This document shows, one piece after another, positions 62,940 through 64,000 of a DNA stretch of 64,000 nt (position 1 is its first letter; every line of letters begins with the position of its first letter). The notes below the pieces were generated by a model, which did no database searches, had not been told where the DNA came from, and was given only the letters and a program-made list of their open reading frames with translations. The position numbers and the translations under genes are program-made. The stretch comes from Clostridia bacterium (GTDB taxonomy: Bacteria > Bacillota > Clostridia > Oscillospirales > Acutalibacteraceae), in the NCBI GenBank assembly GCA_017548045.1, contig JAFYNR010000022.1, positions 1-64,000 on the forward strand. The letters run 5' to 3'.

Positions 62940-63541
62940 TTTGACGCACCGATAATTTTGGTAAGGAACGACCTGCGGTGGCATTCCGCAATTCCGTGTG
63001 CTTCAATCAATTCATAATGAAGCTTTGTGCCGTAGCCCTTGTGCTTTTCAAACTGATACTGCGGATATTTTTCTGCAATTTCCAGCATAAATCTGTCCCT
63101 GCTCACCTTTGCAAGAATAGACGCCGCCGCTATTGAAGGGCTGTTGGCATCACCCTTGATTATGGTTTCGCCGTCAATGGCAAGAGGCGGCATTCTGTTG
63201 CCGTCAATAAGTGCGTAATCCGCAGGAACGTCAAGACCTTCAACGGCTTTTCGCATGGCAAGATAGGTTGCCTGAAGAATATTTATTTCATCAATGGTCT
63301 TTTCGTCAACGCTTGCCACACACCAGCTTATTGCCTTTTCTTTTATAACATCAAAAAGAGCTTCGCGCTTTTTTTCGGATATTTTCTTGGAATCGTTAAG
63401 TCCTTCTATTTCACAGCCCTCGGGCAGAATGACAGCCGCCGCAAAAACGGGACCGGCAAGAGGCCCTCTGCCTGCTTCGTCTACACCGCAAACGGATTTA
63501 TAGCCCTTTTGCGACGCATTTATTTCATACTGAAAATCCAT
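62936..63541 (-). CDS. rnhB: Ribonuclease HII
   Basis: 201 residues. Catalytic acids D21 and E22 in GVDEAGRGPLAGPV, D113 in LIDGNRMP; SPSIAAASILAKVSRD and the KHKGYGTKLH end are typical. It cuts RNA in RNA-DNA hybrids and removes misincorporated ribonucleotides. Co-transcribed with yraN, and 14 bases after the CapA-like gene. Confidence 0.95.
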   Translation of the reverse strand: MDFQYEINASQKGYKSVCGVDEAGRGPLAGPVFAAAVILPEGCEIEGLNDSKKISEKKREALFDVIKEKAISWCVASVDEKTIDEINILQATYLAMRKAVEGLDVPADYALIDGNRMPPLAIDGETIIKGDANSPSIAAASILAKVSRDRFMLEIAEKYPQYQFEKHKGYGTKLHYELIEAHGIAECHRRSFLTKIIGASK

Positions 63542-63555
63542 TTATATCACTCGCT

Positions 63556-64000
63556 TTATTTAAGAAACTGCTTATCAATAACTTCATTGAGGATATCGTA
63601 GAGATACTGAAGGCTGAAATCCGAGGTTTTGCTGAGAACACCGTGCTTTGAAGCAAGCTCCTCGGTATATGCTTCAAGGGGATAAACTCTTATATTTGAG
63701 CATCCGTAGCCGAAATGGGTAACAACACCCGAAAACTTAACGTTTTCAAGGGCAATTTCACCTGTCGTATTATTCTTCACAACCTCAAAATTCAGCATAC
63801 CGCCAAGCATTCTGGGTCCTCTGTTCTGTGCGGAAATAAAGTTTCCCAAAGAGTATGCAACCAGAGTTTTTCTGCCGTCGCGGTTTGTTATATATTCAAC
63901 AGGCTGAATAACGTGAGGATGAGTGCCTATTATTACGTCGGCGCCCCACATTGCAAGCTTTTCCGCAAGCTCACGCTGAGCATCCGTAGGCTCGTGTGTA
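63556..64000 (-). CDS. CapA/PgsA-like (PGA_cap) metallophosphoesterase-fold protein, partial
   Basis: The C-terminal 148 codons are present; the N-terminus is beyond the right edge (codons continue upstream of the internal ATG 63951 in an open frame reading HEPTDAQRELAEKLA). Motifs WGADVIIGTHPHVIQPVEY and YSLGNFIS are the hallmark of the CapA family, linked to poly-gamma-glutamate capsule or related surface polymers and often found as an accessory extracellular enzyme. Confidence 0.88.
   Translation of the reverse strand, partial: THEPTDAQRELAEKLAMWGADVIIGTHPHVIQPVEYITNRDGRKTLVAYSLGNFISAQNRGPRMLGGMLNFEVVKNNTTGEIALENVKFSGVVTHFGYGCSNIRVYPLEAYTEELASKHGVLSKTSDFSLQYLYDILNEVIDKQFLK

Overview
The window is most consistent with a chromosomal segment of a Gram-positive, endospore-forming anaerobe of the Clostridia, probably a gut Oscillospirales-type bacterium. 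This is an inference from gene content: a forespore sigma factor (sigG), GGGtGRT/NifU-like proteins, an EFR1 flavodoxin-ferredoxin, NSS and YfcC transporters, M42 peptidases and many TTG starts behind strong Shine-Dalgarno sequences. There is no rRNA, CRISPR array, transposase, integrase or phage gene. Coding density is high; no gene-free stretch exceeds about 220 bases.

Layout. 1-2.8 kb: the 3' part of a GGGtGRT-NifU-like operon and a pair of membrane proteins (one DUF5058). 2.9-5.2 kb: tRNA-Thr(UGU) and tRNA-Tyr(GUA), then a CLC antiporter and an EFR1 ferredoxin. 5.2-10.6 kb: a polyamine ABC operon (potABCD) with an NSS symporter attached. 10.8-13.1 kb: a small XRE regulator, a secreted protein and sigG. 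13.1-20.1 kb: a leftward run of phosphoesterase, YhhN, GNAT, two M42 peptidases, galactokinase and a TVP38 membrane protein. 20.2-29.7 kb: a rightward accessory locus with a D-2-hydroxyacid dehydrogenase, a heptose-7-phosphate kinase, a cupin, a fused heptose nucleotidyltransferase/bisphosphatase and three tandem paralogous radical SAM proteins. 29.7-36.3 kb: membrane proteins, an SDR epimerase, an amino-acid ABC transporter and an RluA pseudouridine synthase. 36.5-43.1 kb: secreted, lipoprotein and envelope genes, a GH30 glycosidase, YhcH and an LCAT-like acyl hydrolase. 43.2-50 kb: YfcC, phosphoesterase, MFS, TrkA and TrkH. 50-52 kb: divergent HAD phosphatase and MATE. 52.1-56.3 kb: a second accessory operon on the minus strand (fourth radical SAM paralog, GT2 glycosyltransferase, cobalamin-type radical SAM). 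56.4-64 kb: housekeeping tig-clpP-clpX, phosphoesterase, DUF1540, thrC, yraN, rnhB and a truncated CapA-like protein.

The best candidate for an undescribed system is the pair of accessory loci at 20.2-29.7 kb and 52.1-56.3 kb. They share a distinctive family of four radical SAM proteins of about 640 residues. One locus also holds GDP-heptose type sugar-nucleotide enzymes and the other a polyprenol-type glycosyltransferase. My inference is a pathway that makes or decorates an unusual heptose-derived glycan, glycolipid or small molecule. A second notable item is regulatory: the sigG leader, where a hairpin covers the ribosome binding site and a sigma-F-like -10 element lies inside its loop, so forespore transcripts should escape the block. 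The amino-acid binding protein at 34.5 kb appears to be circularly permuted.
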